DNA of 64,000 bases from Tabrizicola flagellatus (GTDB lineage Bacteria > Pseudomonadota > Alphaproteobacteria > Rhodobacterales > Rhodobacteraceae), in contig NZ_VMDU01000013.1 in assembly GCF_008271465.1 (NCBI RefSeq), positions 1 to 64,000 on the forward strand, read 5' to 3'. Positions 17,919 to 27,845 of this stretch are shown piece after piece. A program made the translations under genes and the position numbers. The notes beneath the pieces are model-generated. The model searched no databases and was not told the origin of the DNA. It was given only the letters and a program-made list of their open reading frames with translations. How positions within the stretch are numbered: position 1 is the first letter of the stretch; each line of letters starts with the position of its first letter.

Positions 17919-18731
17919 ATGTCCACCATCCTCGACCGCATCAAGGCCTACAAGCTGGAGGAAGTGGCCAGGGCCAAGGCCGCCACCCCTCTGGCCGAGA
18001 TCGAGGCCGCCGCCCGTGCCGCCGCCCCGCCGCGCGGCTTTGCCCGCGCCCTGCGCGAGGCCACCCTCACCGGCTATGGCCTGATCGCCGAGATCAAGAA
18101 GGCGAGCCCCTCCAAGGGGTTGATCCGCGCGGATTTCGACCCTCCGGCGCTGGCCAGGGCCTATGAGGCCGGGGGCGCGACCTGCCTGTCGGTCCTGACC
18201 GACGCGCCTTCCTTCCAGGGCGCCGACGAATATCTGGTGGCGGCCCATGACGCGGTCTCGCTGCCCTGCCTGCGCAAGGATTTCCTTTATGACCCTTACC
18301 AGGTCGCCCAGTCGCGCGCGCTGAACGCCGATTGCATCCTGCTGATCATGGCCTCGCTGGACGATGCCCAGGCGGCGGAACTCGAGGCCACCGCGATGGA
18401 CTGGGGGATGGACGTGCTGATCGAGGTTCACGACCAGGCGGAACTGGAGCGCGCGGCGCTGCTCAAGTCGCCGCTGATCGGGATCAACAACCGCAACCTG
18501 CACACCTTCGAGGTGACGCTGGACACCACCCGCAAACTCGCGCGGCGTGTGCCCGAGGACCGGATGATCGTCGCCGAAAGCGGGCTTTACACCCCGGACG
18601 ACCTGGCCGACCTCGCGCAATACGGGGCGCGCTGCTTCCTGATCGGCGAAAGCCTGATGCGGCAGGCGGACGTGACCGCTGCGACGCGGGCGATCCTCGC
18701 CCGCCCCCTGACCGCGCAGGGCGGGCTATGA
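17919..18731 (+). CDS. trpC: Indole-3-glycerol phosphate synthase
   Basis: 270 residues, a TIM barrel that closes the indole ring from CdRP. Motifs are [21 protein letters not shown] (catalytic Lys in EIKKASPS, split here for length), [39 protein letters not shown] and VAESGL. It is not fused to TrpF. It has a good ribosome site (GAGAGG) and overlaps moaC by 4 bp (ATGA), which links tryptophan and molybdenum cofactor genes in one transcript. Confidence 0.95.
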   Translation: MSTILDRIKAYKLEEVARAKAATPLAEIEAAARAAAPPRGFARALREATLTGYGLIAEIKKASPSKGLIRADFDPPALARAYEAGGATCLSVLTDAPSFQGADEYLVAAHDAVSLPCLRKDFLYDPYQVAQSRALNADCILLIMASLDDAQAAELEATAMDWGMDVLIEVHDQAELERAALLKSPLIGINNRNLHTFEVTLDTTRKLARRVPEDRMIVAESGLYTPDDLADLAQYGARCFLIGESLMRQADVTAATRAILARPLTAQGGL

Positions 18732-19204
18732 GCGGGCTGTCGCATTTCGACGACCGGGGCCAGGCCCATATGGTCGATGTCTCGGACAAGCCGGTGACCG
18801 ACCGCATGGCCGTCGCGGCGGGCGCGGTGCGGATGACGGCCGAGACGCTGGCGCTGATCACCGAGGGCCGGGCGAAGAAGGGCGATGTCCTGTCCGTCGC
18901 GCGGCTGGCCGGAATCATGGCGGCGAAGAAGACGGCAGACCTGATCCCGCTTTGCCATCCGCTGCCGATCACGAAGGTCGCGCTGGACCTGACCCCTGAC
19001 CCCGCATTGCCGGGTGTCAGAATCGAGGCGACCGTCAAGACCTCGGGCCAGACCGGGGTTGAGATGGAGGCGCTGACCGCCGTCTCGGTCGCGGCGCTGA
19101 CGGTCTATGACATGGTCAAGGCGGTCGAGAAGTCCATGGTGATCGACGGCATCCGGCTGATCCTGAAAGACGGCGGAAAATCAGGCCGTTACGAGGCGAC
19201 GTGA
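18728..19204 (+). CDS. moaC: Cyclic pyranopterin monophosphate synthase
   Basis: 158 residues. It converts the MoaA product to cyclic pyranopterin monophosphate in molybdenum cofactor synthesis. Family motifs are [58 protein letters not shown] and [15 protein letters not shown]. The start overlaps the trpC stop and the stop shares one base with the moeA ATG (TGATG). Confidence 0.95.
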   Translation: MSGLSHFDDRGQAHMVDVSDKPVTDRMAVAAGAVRMTAETLALITEGRAKKGDVLSVARLAGIMAAKKTADLIPLCHPLPITKVALDLTPDPALPGVRIEATVKTSGQTGVEMEALTAVSVAALTVYDMVKAVEKSMVIDGIRLILKDGGKSGRYEAT

Positions 19205-20373
19205 TGATAACGGTCGAAGAGGCGCTGACCCGCTGCCTGGCGCTTGTCGCGCCGCTCCAGCCGGAAACCGTGCCGCTGGCCCAGGCCGCCGGCCGCTGGA
19301 TGTGCGCCTCTGCCGTGGCCACCCGCGACCAGCCGCCCTTCGCGGCCTCGGCGATGGACGGCTATGCGGTGCAGGGCAACCCCGGGCCGGACGACAATTT
19401 CCTGGTGATCGGCGAGGCCGGCGCCGGCCATGCATTCGAGGGCACCGTCGGCCCCGGCCAGGCGGTGCGCATCTTCACCGGTGCCCCGGTGCCCGAGGGC
19501 GCCACGCGGGTCATCATCCAGGAGGATGTGGTCCGGCTGGACGACCGGATCCTGCTGAAGGAAGGGCTCGACACCGCCACCCATATCCGCCCCCGCGGCC
19601 AGGATTTCCGGGCCGGGGACAGCCTCTCCCCCCGCCGCCTGCGCCCGACCGACCTGGCGCTTCTGGCCGCCATGAACATCCCCGTCGTGCAGGCCACGCG
19701 CAAGCCGGTGGTCGCCCTTGTCGCCACCGGCGACGAGCTGGTGATGCCGGGCGAAGACCCGCGCCCGGACCAGATCATCGCCTCGAACGGCTTTGCCCTG
19801 AAAGCGATGGTCGAGGCCGCGGGGGGCGAGGTACGCCTGCTGCCCATCGCGCGCGACACCGAGGCCGAACTCCGCATCGTCCTCGACCTGACCGAAGGCG
19901 CGGACCTGGTCGTCACCATCGGCGGGGCCTCGGTCGGCGATCACGATCTGGTCGGCAAGGTGGCGGGGCTGGAGCACAGTTTCTGGAAGCTGGCGCTGCG
20001 CCCCGGCAAGCCGCTGATGGCGGGGCGGCTGAACGGGGTGCCGATGCTGGGTCTGCCGGGCAACCCGGTCAGCGCCATCGTCTGCGGGCATCTGTTCCTT
20101 CTGCCGATGGTCCGGGCCATGCTGGGCGACCCCGCGCCTGCGCCCCTTCCCCGCAAGGCCCGCCTGACGGTGGACCTGCCCGCGAACGGCCCCCGAGCGC
20201 ATTACATGCGGGCGCGGCTTGTGCAGACCGACGGCCTGCCCGAGATCGCGCCTTTCGACCGGCAGGACTCGGCGCTGCTGTCGATCCTCGGCCAGGCCGA
20301 TGCGCTGCTGATCCGGCCCATCGACGCCCCCGCCTGTCGCGCCGGGGACACGGTGCCCTACCTGCCGCTCTGA
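19204..20373 (+). CDS. moeA: Molybdopterin molybdenumtransferase
   Basis: 389 residues from an ATG at 19204, or one more from a GTG directly before it. It inserts molybdate into adenylylated molybdopterin. The four-domain MoeA layout is visible: [17 protein letters not shown] (here ATRDQPPF), [58 protein letters not shown] and the C-terminal domain IV. It is the last gene of the trpGDC-moaC-moeA operon and is followed by the lexA promoter region. Confidence 0.95.
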   Translation: MITVEEALTRCLALVAPLQPETVPLAQAAGRWMCASAVATRDQPPFAASAMDGYAVQGNPGPDDNFLVIGEAGAGHAFEGTVGPGQAVRIFTGAPVPEGATRVIIQEDVVRLDDRILLKEGLDTATHIRPRGQDFRAGDSLSPRRLRPTDLALLAAMNIPVVQATRKPVVALVATGDELVMPGEDPRPDQIIASNGFALKAMVEAAGGEVRLLPIARDTEAELRIVLDLTEGADLVVTIGGASVGDHDLVGKVAGLEHSFWKLALRPGKPLMAGRLNGVPMLGLPGNPVSAIVCGHLFLLPMVRAMLGDPAPAPLPRKARLTVDLPANGPRAHYMRARLVQTDGLPEIAPFDRQDSALLSILGQADALLIRPIDAPACRAGDTVPYLPL

Positions 20374-20390
20374 CCCCTTGTGGATATCTC

Positions 20391-20424
20391 TTGACACAAA
20401 CCGGGAACACGGGCAGAACATTAT
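20391..20424 (+). promoter_or_regulatory. lexA promoter region with SOS box
   Basis: GAAC-ACGGGCA-GAAC at 20405-20419 fits GAAC-N7-GAAC, the reverse complement of the alphaproteobacterial LexA box GTTC-N7-GTTC. A TTGACA -35-like hexamer lies at 20391-20396, and a weak AT-rich -10 region lies near 20417-20424. The box therefore overlaps the core promoter, as expected for autorepression. Confidence 0.8.
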
Positions 20425-20452
20425 GCAAACGCATGATGTGGAGGTTGTCCCC

Positions 20453-21139
20453 GTGCTGACACGCAAGCAGTTGGAACTTCTGGACTTCATCAAGTCCCGG
20501 ATGGACCGGGACGGGGTGCCGCCCTCCTTCGACGAGATGAAGGATGCGCTCGATCTGCGCTCGAAGTCGGGGATCCACCGGCTCATCACCGCGCTTGAGG
20601 AACGGGGGTTCATCCGCCGCCTCGCCCACCGCGCCCGCGCGCTGGAGATCGTCAAGCTGCCCGAGGCGATGGAAAAGCCCGGCTTCAGCCCCAAGGTCAT
20701 CCAGGGCGACCGCAGCGATCCGCCGCGCGGCGCGATGGAGGTCTCGGTCGTGCATGCGCTGGAACTGCCCGTGATGGGCCGCATCGCCGCCGGCGTGCCG
20801 ATCGAGGCGATTTCCGAGGTCTCGCACCATGTGGCCGTGCCGGGGTCGATGCTGTCTGGCAAGGGGCAGCACTATGCCCTTGAAGTCAAAGGCGATTCCA
20901 TGATCGAGGCCGGGATCAACGATGGCGACATCGTGGTGATCCGGGAACAGAGCACCGCCGAGAGCGGCGATATCGTGGTGGCGCTGGTGGAAGACCACGA
21001 GGCCACGCTGAAACGCTATCGCCGCCGCGGCAACATGATCGCGCTCGAGGCCGCCAACCCGGCCTACGAGACCCGGGTCTTCCCCGATCACCTGGTCAAG
21101 GTGCAGGGCCGCCTCGTCGGGCTGATCCGCAGCTACTGA
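20453..21139 (+). CDS. lexA: LexA repressor
   Basis: 228 residues from a GTG at 20453 with GGAGG nine bases upstream. Upstream codons in the same frame cover the SOS box and are not coding. N-terminal winged helix (1-65: [31 protein letters not shown]) and C-terminal S24 self-cleavage domain: cleavage site AAGV (about residues 109-112), Ser in GDSMIEAGI and the catalytic Lys in the [15 protein letters not shown] region. It represses SOS genes until RecA-stimulated autocleavage. It is convergent with comEC, with the reading frames overlapping by 7 bp. Confidence 0.95.
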   Translation: MLTRKQLELLDFIKSRMDRDGVPPSFDEMKDALDLRSKSGIHRLITALEERGFIRRLAHRARALEIVKLPEAMEKPGFSPKVIQGDRSDPPRGAMEVSVVHALELPVMGRIAAGVPIEAISEVSHHVAVPGSMLSGKGQHYALEVKGDSMIEAGINDGDIVVIREQSTAESGDIVVALVEDHEATLKRYRRRGNMIALEAANPAYETRVFPDHLVKVQGRLVGLIRSY

Positions 21140-23298
21140 GCGGCCAGCTTCAGCGCCCTCGGCCTCAGGTCGGGCAGAGCGACGGCGCGCGTGCGCGGGG
21201 ACCACAGGCGTCGGTCGCCCTTGGTCGTCTCGAACCGCAGGGTCCCTTCCCCGGTCCAGACGGCCAGCGGCCCGGTCTCCTGCAGCAGGTTCTGGTCCAC
21301 CAGGGGGCAGGCTTCGGGCCGGGTTCCGGCCCGGCCCGCCAGGATGACCAGGTCGGCCAGGGCGCAGACCCCGGCAAGCCGGGCTTCGGCGCCCTTGCCG
21401 GACAGCGCCACGGCCTTGAGGCCGGCAAGATCGAACCAGCGCATGTCTTTCGGCCCGGTGAAGCCCGGACGCTCTGCCGCCTCTTCCTGCCCCGCGAGGT
21501 CGCCATCGTTCTGCAGCCAGTTCTCGGCGGCGAAGCCTCCTCCGCGCGGCGCCGAAAGGGCGCGGCCTTCTTCCCCGGCCAGCCCGACCAACCGCCCGTC
21601 GCCCGAGACGAGGAGCAAGGGGCGCTCGGCCGTGACCCAGAGGGCCAGGGCCGCGAGCACCGGGATCAGCCCTGCCGCCTGCCCCCTTTCCCGCCAGAGG
21701 ATCAGCCAGAGCGCCCCCAGCGTGAACATCGGCAACACCCAGGGGCCGGGTGTCGGAATGGCGGTGACCGCACCCTCCAGCCCCGCGATCCAGTGCGCGA
21801 CGAAGAGGATCCAGCGCGCGCCCTGCTCCATCACCCACAGGGGCAGCCAGGCCAGGCCGAAGGGCGCCATCAGCGCCGCCAGCGCCCCGGCGGGCATCAC
21901 CACCGCGCCCATCACAGGCACGGTCAGCAGGTTGGCGAGCAGGCCGTAATCGGTGAAGCGGTTGAAATGCGCCGCGGCATAGGGCGCGGTCGAGAGCCCC
22001 CCGATCAGCGAGGACAGGACCAGGGTGAACAGCGGCATCAGCCAGCGGGGAAGCTTCTGGCGGTAGATGCTGTCGTCCAGAGCGGAAAAGCCCACGATCA
22101 GGGCGATGGTCGCCGCGAAGGACATCTGGAAGCCGGGCTCGAGCAGGCTTTCGGGCTTGACCAGCAGCAGGATGATCCCGGCGATCGCCACCGACCGCAG
22201 CGTCAGCGCGCGGCGGTCGAGGAGGATCGCGCCCAGCATCACCGAGACCATGATGAAGGCCCGTTCCGTCGCCACATTGGCGCCGGACAGGAGCAGGTAG
22301 AACAGCGCCACGCCCAGGCTGACCACGGCGGCGACCTTCTTCGTGTTCACCCGCAGCGCCACATGGGGCACCAGCGCCAGGCCATATCGGAACAGCGCAA
22401 AGACGAAACCCGTCAGGAATGCCATGTTCATCCCCGAGATGGCCAGCAGATGCGCCAGCGAGGATTCGCGCAGCGCCTGCACCGTATCCTCGGAGATGGC
22501 CGAACGGTCCCCCGTCATCGCGCCGGCCGCGAAGGCGCCCGCCTGCCCCTCCATCCGCGCCAGCATGGCCTGCGTCAGCCAGCGGCGCAGCCGGTCGATG
22601 GGACGCGCCCCGCCGCCGGGTTCCTCCAGCAGGAGCACCGGCGTGCGTGTGTAGCCGACCGCGCCCAGCTGGTCGAAGAAGGCCATGCGGCGGAAGTCGA
22701 AGGCACCCGGCTCCACCGGCCCTTCCGGCGCCGCAAGGTTTGCGGTCAGGATCACCACCTGCCCCGGCATCGGGGCAAGCCAGCCCCCATCCTCCTGCAG
22801 CGAGACCCGCACCCGCAGCGGAGTCTTCTCGGGCGCCACGTCCTGCAGGACGACCTGGTCCAGCGTCAGCCGCAGGGCATCTGATTGCGAGCGGTCGATC
22901 CCGACGATGCGGCCTTCGACCGGACCGTAATAGCGAAAGTCCAGCATCGGGGCATCGAGCAGGTGCGCACGCAGTCCGGCGGCGAGCCAGCCTGCCGCCA
23001 GCGCCGCGACCGCGAGGCCGAGAGGCCGCACGAGTTCGGACCTGATGGACAGGGCCAGACCGCCGAGCAGCACCGATGCCGCCAGCAAGTAGCTCGCCGC
23101 TCCCGGTTCGGTCCCGACCGAGAACCAGGCGCCGATGCCGCAGCCGATCAGCACGGCGATCCAGGGGAACAGCATCCCCCGCGCCGACTGGAGCACCTCG
23201 AATGGCACCAGCAGCGCCCGGATGACCGTTTGAACGGGGGCCACCTTGTCTCCCACCCCGCGATTGCCTAAACCCGGCAGCGATCCTACGCCCGCCAT
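21133..23298 (-). CDS. comEC: ComEC/Rec2 DNA-uptake channel protein
   Basis: About 721 residues from an ATG at 23298; a GTG at 23244 with GGGAG upstream is an alternative start. The frame stays open across gltX on the other strand, and that part is a shadow. DUF4131-like N-terminal part with membrane spans and an OB-like region (about 110-200), then the Competence domain of polytopic helices ([50 protein letters not shown]). The C-terminal about 120 residues lack the HxHxDH metallo-beta-lactamase motif, which is common in alphaproteobacteria. ComEC imports single-stranded DNA; in R. capsulatus it is needed to receive gene transfer agent DNA. Confidence 0.88.
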   Translation of the reverse strand: MAGVGSLPGLGNRGVGDKVAPVQTVIRALLVPFEVLQSARGMLFPWIAVLIGCGIGAWFSVGTEPGAASYLLAASVLLGGLALSIRSELVRPLGLAVAALAAGWLAAGLRAHLLDAPMLDFRYYGPVEGRIVGIDRSQSDALRLTLDQVVLQDVAPEKTPLRVRVSLQEDGGWLAPMPGQVVILTANLAAPEGPVEPGAFDFRRMAFFDQLGAVGYTRTPVLLLEEPGGGARPIDRLRRWLTQAMLARMEGQAGAFAAGAMTGDRSAISEDTVQALRESSLAHLLAISGMNMAFLTGFVFALFRYGLALVPHVALRVNTKKVAAVVSLGVALFYLLLSGANVATERAFIMVSVMLGAILLDRRALTLRSVAIAGIILLLVKPESLLEPGFQMSFAATIALIVGFSALDDSIYRQKLPRWLMPLFTLVLSSLIGGLSTAPYAAAHFNRFTDYGLLANLLTVPVMGAVVMPAGALAALMAPFGLAWLPLWVMEQGARWILFVAHWIAGLEGAVTAIPTPGPWVLPMFTLGALWLILWRERGQAAGLIPVLAALALWVTAERPLLLVSGDGRLVGLAGEEGRALSAPRGGGFAAENWLQNDGDLAGQEEAAERPGFTGPKDMRWFDLAGLKAVALSGKGAEARLAGVCALADLVILAGRAGTRPEACPLVDQNLLQETGPLAVWTGEGTLRFETTKGDRRLWSPRTRAVALPDLRPRALKLAAQ

Positions 23299-23322
23299 GG
23301 TTTCCGAAAGGTTAATCCCGTC

Positions 23323-24723
23323 ATGTCTCAGGTCGTCACCCGCTTTGCGCCTTCGCCCACGGGCTACCTGCACATCGGCGGCGGGCGGACGGCGCTGTTC
23401 AACTGGCTTTATGCGCGCGGGCGCGGAGGCAAGTTCTTCCTTCGGATCGAGGACACCGACCGCGAACGCTCGACCCCCGAGGCGACAGCGGCGATCCTGC
23501 GGGGCCTCACCTGGCTGGGCCTCGACTGGGACGGCGAGGTGGTCAGCCAGTTCGCCCGCCGTGACCGCCACGCCGAGGTCGCGCATGAGATGCTCGCGCG
23601 AGGAACGGCCTACAAGTGCTTCTCGACGCAGGAGGAAATCGCGGCCTTCCGCAAGGCGGAAGAGGCCGCGGGGCGGTATCCCGTGTTCCTGTCGCCCTGG
23701 CGCGACGCCGATCCCGCCACGCATCCCGAAGGCGCGCCCTATGTCATCCGCATGAAGGCCCCCCGCACCGGCGAGACGGTGATCGACGACCAGGTGCAAG
23801 GCCGCGTAGTGATCCGGAACGAGACGCTGGATGACATGATCGTCCTGCGCAGCGACGGCACGCCGGTCTACATGCTCGCGGTGGTGGTGGACGATCACGA
23901 CATGGGCGTAACCCATGTGATCCGCGGCGACGACCACCTGAACAACGCGGCGCGGCAGCAGATGGTCTATGACGCGATGGGCTGGGAGGTACCGGTCTGG
24001 GCGCATATCCCGCTGATCCACGGGCCGGACGGCAAGAAGCTGTCCAAGCGCCATGGCGCGACCGGGGTCGAGGAGTATCAGGCGATGGGCTACCCGGCGG
24101 CGGGGATGCGCAACTACCTGACGCGGCTTGGCTGGGCGCATGGCGACGCGGAGATCTTCACCTCGGAAGAGGCGATGAAGATGTTCGACCTGAAGGGCAT
24201 CGGCCGCGCGCCCGCCCGGCTGGACTTCAAGAAGCTGGAGAACACCTGCGGGCATCACATGGCGATGGCCGATGATGCCGCACTGCTGCATGAACTGAAG
24301 GCCTTCCTCTCCGTCTCGGGGCGCGAGCCGCTGTCGGCGACACAGGAAGCCCGTATGATGGCCGCGCTGCCCTTCCTGAAGAAATCCGTGAAGACCTTCC
24401 CGGAACTCATGGAAAAGGCGGCTTTTCTTCTGGCCGAGCGCCCCATCCGACCCGAACCCAAGGCGGCCGAGGCGCTGGATACGGTATCCCGTGGTATACT
24501 GAAATCGTTGACGCCGCGACTGCAAAATGCTAGCTGGACAAAGGATGCGCTGGAGCCGATCCTGACCGCGGTTGCCGAGGAGAACGGCATCGGTTTCGGC
24601 AAGCTGGCAGCGCCGTTGCGGGCCGCACTTGCGGGGAGAACTGTTACACCGTCGGTTTACGACATGATGCTCGTCATCGGTCGAGATGAAACCGTTCACC
24701 GGCTGGAGGATGCGGCGGGCTGA
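23323..24723 (+). CDS. gltX: Glutamyl-tRNA synthetase
   Basis: 466 residues, a class I synthetase. HIGH-type motif [19 protein letters not shown] at about 8-26 and the KMSKS-type [12 protein letters not shown] at about 238-249. Also [14 protein letters not shown] and [14 protein letters not shown]. The zinc-binding Cys cluster of some GluRS enzymes is not obvious. Alphaproteobacteria often carry two GltX paralogues, one of which may act on tRNA-Gln; the sequence alone does not say which this is. It is divergent from comEC with only a 24-bp gap. Confidence 0.93.
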   Translation: MSQVVTRFAPSPTGYLHIGGGRTALFNWLYARGRGGKFFLRIEDTDRERSTPEATAAILRGLTWLGLDWDGEVVSQFARRDRHAEVAHEMLARGTAYKCFSTQEEIAAFRKAEEAAGRYPVFLSPWRDADPATHPEGAPYVIRMKAPRTGETVIDDQVQGRVVIRNETLDDMIVLRSDGTPVYMLAVVVDDHDMGVTHVIRGDDHLNNAARQQMVYDAMGWEVPVWAHIPLIHGPDGKKLSKRHGATGVEEYQAMGYPAAGMRNYLTRLGWAHGDAEIFTSEEAMKMFDLKGIGRAPARLDFKKLENTCGHHMAMADDAALLHELKAFLSVSGREPLSATQEARMMAALPFLKKSVKTFPELMEKAAFLLAERPIRPEPKAAEALDTVSRGILKSLTPRLQNASWTKDALEPILTAVAEENGIGFGKLAAPLRAALAGRTVTPSVYDMMLVIGRDETVHRLEDAAG

Positions 24724-24819
24724 CCCCGCCCCCCGGCCTTGAAGCCGCCCCGACCGGGGTGCAGGATAGCCAATGGCCGCGCCCGGTGCCGGGTGCGACC
24801 TCCATCACCGGGGAGAACC

Positions 24820-26109
24820 ATGTCGGACAAAGTTGCAAAACTGGAACTGGACGGGAAGACCTACGACCTTCCGGTCCACAAACCCACCCTCGGCCCCGAC
24901 GTGCTGGACATCCGCAAGCTTTACGGCGAGGCGGGCGTCTTCACCTTCGATCCCGGCTTCACCTCGACGGCATCCTGCGAAAGCGCCATCACCTATATCG
25001 ACGGTGATCAGGGTGAACTGCTGTATCGCGGCTACCCCATCGAACAGCTTGCCGAAAAATCGACCCATCTCGAGGTCTGCTATCTGCTGCTCTACGGCGA
25101 ACTGCCGACCGCCGCCCAGCTTGCCGACTTCACGCAGCGCGTGACCAAGCACACGATGGTGCACGAACAGATGCACTATTTCTTCCGCGGCTTCCGCCGC
25201 GACGCGCATCCGATGGCCACGATGGTGGGCGTGGTGGGCGCGATGGCGGCCTTCTACCACGATTCGACCGACATCAACGATCCCTGGCAGCGCGAGGTCG
25301 CCGCGATCCGCATGATCGCGAAACTGCCGACCATCGCCGCGATGGCCTACAAGTATTCGGTCGGCCAGCCCTTCGTCTATCCCAAGAACGCGCTGTCCTA
25401 CGCGGGCAACTTCCTGCACATGTGCTTTGCCGTCCCGGCCGAGGATTATGTGGTCAGCCCTGTTCTGGAAAAGGCGATGGATCGCATCATGATGCTCCAT
25501 GCAGACCACGAGCAGAACGCCTCGACCTCCACGGTGCGGCTGGCGGGGTCGTCGGGCGCGAACCCCTTCGCCTGCATCGCGGCCGGCATCGCCTGTCTCT
25601 GGGGCCCGGCGCATGGCGGGGCGAACCAGGCCTGCCTGGAGATGCTGAAGGAGATCGGCACCGTCGACCGCATCCCGGAATACATCGCCAAGGCCAAGGA
25701 CAAGAATTCCGGCTTCCGGCTGATGGGTTTCGGCCACCGGGTCTACAAGAATTTCGACCCGCGCGCCAAGGTGATGAAGGAGAGCGCCGACGAGGTGCTC
25801 GGACTGCTCGGCATCGAGAACAACCCGCTTCTCCAGGTCGCCAAGGAACTGGAGCGCATTGCGCTGGAGGACGAATACTTCGTCGCCAAGAAGCTCTACC
25901 CGAACGTCGATTTCTATTCGGGCATCATCCTCGAGGCGATGGGCTTCCCGACCTCGATGTTCACCCCGATCTTCGCGATCAGCCGCACGGTGGGCTGGAT
26001 CAGCCAGTGGAAAGAGATGATCGCCGACAAGAACCAGAAGATCGGTCGTCCGCGGCAGCTCTACATCGGCCCGGCAAAGCGCGACTACGTCGATTTGCGC
26101 CACCGCTGA
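24820..26109 (+). CDS. gltA: Citrate synthase (type II)
   Basis: 429 residues from an ATG at 24820 after GGGGAGAA. The frame extends upstream without a start site of its own. It condenses oxaloacetate and acetyl-CoA at TCA-cycle entry. Motifs are [66 protein letters not shown], and [12 protein letters not shown] with the catalytic Asp region. It is the large hexameric NADH-sensitive type found in Gram-negatives. It ends at a clear intrinsic terminator. Confidence 0.96.
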   Translation: MSDKVAKLELDGKTYDLPVHKPTLGPDVLDIRKLYGEAGVFTFDPGFTSTASCESAITYIDGDQGELLYRGYPIEQLAEKSTHLEVCYLLLYGELPTAAQLADFTQRVTKHTMVHEQMHYFFRGFRRDAHPMATMVGVVGAMAAFYHDSTDINDPWQREVAAIRMIAKLPTIAAMAYKYSVGQPFVYPKNALSYAGNFLHMCFAVPAEDYVVSPVLEKAMDRIMMLHADHEQNASTSTVRLAGSSGANPFACIAAGIACLWGPAHGGANQACLEMLKEIGTVDRIPEYIAKAKDKNSGFRLMGFGHRVYKNFDPRAKVMKESADEVLGLLGIENNPLLQVAKELERIALEDEYFVAKKLYPNVDFYSGIILEAMGFPTSMFTPIFAISRTVGWISQWKEMIADKNQKIGRPRQLYIGPAKRDYVDLRHR

Positions 26110-26133
26110 GGCGCGGGGCAGCGACGGACGGAC

Positions 26134-26157
26134 AGGCCGCCTTCGGGCGGCCTTTTC
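26134..26157 (+). terminator. Rho-independent terminator of gltA
   Basis: AGGCCGCC-TTCG-GGCGGCCT followed by TTT. A perfect 8-bp stem with a TTCG loop, 25 bp after the gltA stop. Confidence 0.9.
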
Positions 26158-26244
26158 GTGCGCCGACAGGTCGCAGGGCATGACCGATGATTTCCGTCAG
26201 GAACAACCCACATCCGGAGGGTTCTTTCCCTGCGGAGTTTCACC

Positions 26245-26868
26245 ATGAAGGACACCTACCCTAACCTGACCGCGCACCACGCGCCTGTCACCCTTGGCGA
26301 CCGGGTCGCGCTGCGGACCGTCAAGTTCATGCGCCTGTTCGCCGACGCCTTCTTCTCGAAACGCTATGGCCACCGCGCGGTCGTGCTGGAAACCGTCGCC
26401 GCCGTTCCCGGCATGGTCGGCGGCCTGCTCCAGCACCTGAAGGCGCTGCGGCACATCCGCGACGACCAGGGCTGGATCAAGGAGCTTCTGGACGAGGCCG
26501 ACAACGAACGCATGCACCTGATGACCTTCATTCACGTCGCGCAGCCCTCGCGGCTGGAACGCGGGATCATCATGCTGGGGCAGGCAATCTTCTATAACGC
26601 CTATTTCTGGCTGTATCTCTTCACCCCCCGCATCGCGCACCGGATCGTCGGTTATCTCGAAGAGGAGGCGGTGGTCAGCTACACCCAGTATCTGGAGCAG
26701 ATCGACGCCGGCAAGGTCGAGAACATGCCCGCCCCGCAGATCGCCATCGACTACTGGAACCTCGGCAAGGGCGCGCGGCTGCGCGACGTGGTCATCGCCG
26801 TCCGCGCCGACGAGGCCGGGCACCGCGACCGCAATCACCAGATGGCCGACGAGCTGAAGGCCGCCTGA
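26245..26868 (+). CDS. aox: Alternative oxidase (diiron ubiquinol oxidase)
   Basis: 207 residues. A non-heme diiron quinol oxidase that reduces O2 to water without proton pumping and tolerates cyanide and NO. All ligand motifs are present: LET (E49), NERMH (E88, H91), [10 protein letters not shown] (E139/E140) and RADEAGHRD (E190, H193). The protein is shorter than plant AOX because it lacks the N-terminal extension. It is interfacial on the inner membrane. It is a single gene between the gltA terminator and a palindrome. The 80 bp upstream should hold its promoter, but I recognise no operator. Confidence 0.93.
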   Translation: MKDTYPNLTAHHAPVTLGDRVALRTVKFMRLFADAFFSKRYGHRAVVLETVAAVPGMVGGLLQHLKALRHIRDDQGWIKELLDEADNERMHLMTFIHVAQPSRLERGIIMLGQAIFYNAYFWLYLFTPRIAHRIVGYLEEEAVVSYTQYLEQIDAGKVENMPAPQIAIDYWNLGKGARLRDVVIAVRADEAGHRDRNHQMADELKAA

Positions 26869-26870
26869 CC

Positions 26871-26942
26871 GCTCGTCCCTTCGCCTTCGCCTGCGCTTCG
26901 GTCTTCGCTGGCGAGGAGCGAGGCGAAAGCGGAGCGATGAGC
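26871..26942. terminator. Imperfect palindrome between convergent aox and aguB (CTCGTC hairpin family, copy 4)
   Basis: Left arm 26871-26895 (GCTCGTCCCTTCGCCTTCGC and on) pairs with 26918-26942 (ending GGAGCGATGAGC) with a few mismatches. It covers the whole gap between the aox stop and the aguB stop, so it can serve both genes. Confidence 0.55.
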
Positions 26943-27815
26943 CTAGCCCCGCCCGTCCAGCGTCCCGACGGCCCGGTAAAGTTCGGGCCGCCGGTCGCGG
27001 AACAGGCCCCAGCTGGCGCGAAGCTCGGCGATCGCCTCCAGATCCACGGTGGCGGTCAGCACCTCTTCCCGGTCGCGCGAGGCCCGGGCCAGAATTTGCC
27101 CCATGTGTCCGGCGATGAAGCTCGAGCCATAGAAGGTCACTTCCCGGCCCCCCGGCGCCACCTCGCGGCCGATGCGGTTCGATGCCACGACCGGCATGAT
27201 GTTCGCCCCGGCATGGCCGCGCATCACCGCTTCCCAGTGCGGCTGGCTGTCGTGATCGGGAGCGGGCGGCTCGGACCCGATGGCGGTGGGGTAAAGCAGC
27301 ATCTCGGCCCCCATCAGCGCCATGGCGCGCGCGGCTTCGGGAAACCACTGGTCCCAGCAGATGCCCACCCCGATTCGCCCGAAGGCCGTGTCCCAGACCC
27401 GAAAGCCGGTATCGCCGGGCGAGAAGTAGAACTTTTCCTCGTAGCCCGGCCCCTGCGGGATGTGGCTTTTCCGGTAGACCCCCAGCACGCGACCGTCCGC
27501 GTCGATCATGGCGCAGGAGTTGAAATGCGCCTGCCCCGCCTTCTCGAAGAACGAACACGGCAGCACCACGCCAAGCTCGCGCGCGAGCGCGCTGAAATGC
27601 GCGATCAGCGGGTGGCCCTCGGCCGGGCGGGCGAGGCGAAAGTATTCCGGCCGCTCCTCGATGCAGAAGTAGGGCGCTTCGAACAGTTCCTGCACCAGGA
27701 TGACCTGCGCGCCCTTCGCGGCGGCCGCCCGGATCGCACGTTCAGCAGACTCGAGGTTCAGGGGCAGATCCCAGCTGCAGGCGAACTGGGTGGCGGCAAG
27801 GGTAACGTGACGCAT
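26943..27815 (-). CDS. aguB: N-carbamoylputrescine amidase
   Basis: 290 residues, nitrilase superfamily. It hydrolyses N-carbamoylputrescine to putrescine, CO2 and ammonia, the last step of the agmatine route. The Glu-Lys-Cys triad is E43 (VQELFEAPYFC), K116 (YRKSHIPQGPGYEEKFYFSPG) and C153 (GICWDQWFPE). The motif set closely matches plant and bacterial AguB rather than a general amidase. No agmatine deiminase gene is in the window. Ornithine decarboxylase lies 1.3 kb away on the same strand, with a DUF2235 gene between. Confidence 0.9.
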   Translation of the reverse strand: MRHVTLAATQFACSWDLPLNLESAERAIRAAAAKGAQVILVQELFEAPYFCIEERPEYFRLARPAEGHPLIAHFSALARELGVVLPCSFFEKAGQAHFNSCAMIDADGRVLGVYRKSHIPQGPGYEEKFYFSPGDTGFRVWDTAFGRIGVGICWDQWFPEAARAMALMGAEMLLYPTAIGSEPPAPDHDSQPHWEAVMRGHAGANIMPVVASNRIGREVAPGGREVTFYGSSFIAGHMGQILARASRDREEVLTATVDLEAIAELRASWGLFRDRRPELYRAVGTLDGRG

Positions 27816-27845
27816 GGGGTGTCCTCCGGGCAGATGCGTCTTACC

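Noticed and set aside
23299-24699. Upstream extension of comEC across gltX, giving a 1188-residue frame
   Set aside because: The extra part is antisense to the well-conserved gltX and has no ComEC homology. The real start is at 23298 or 23244.
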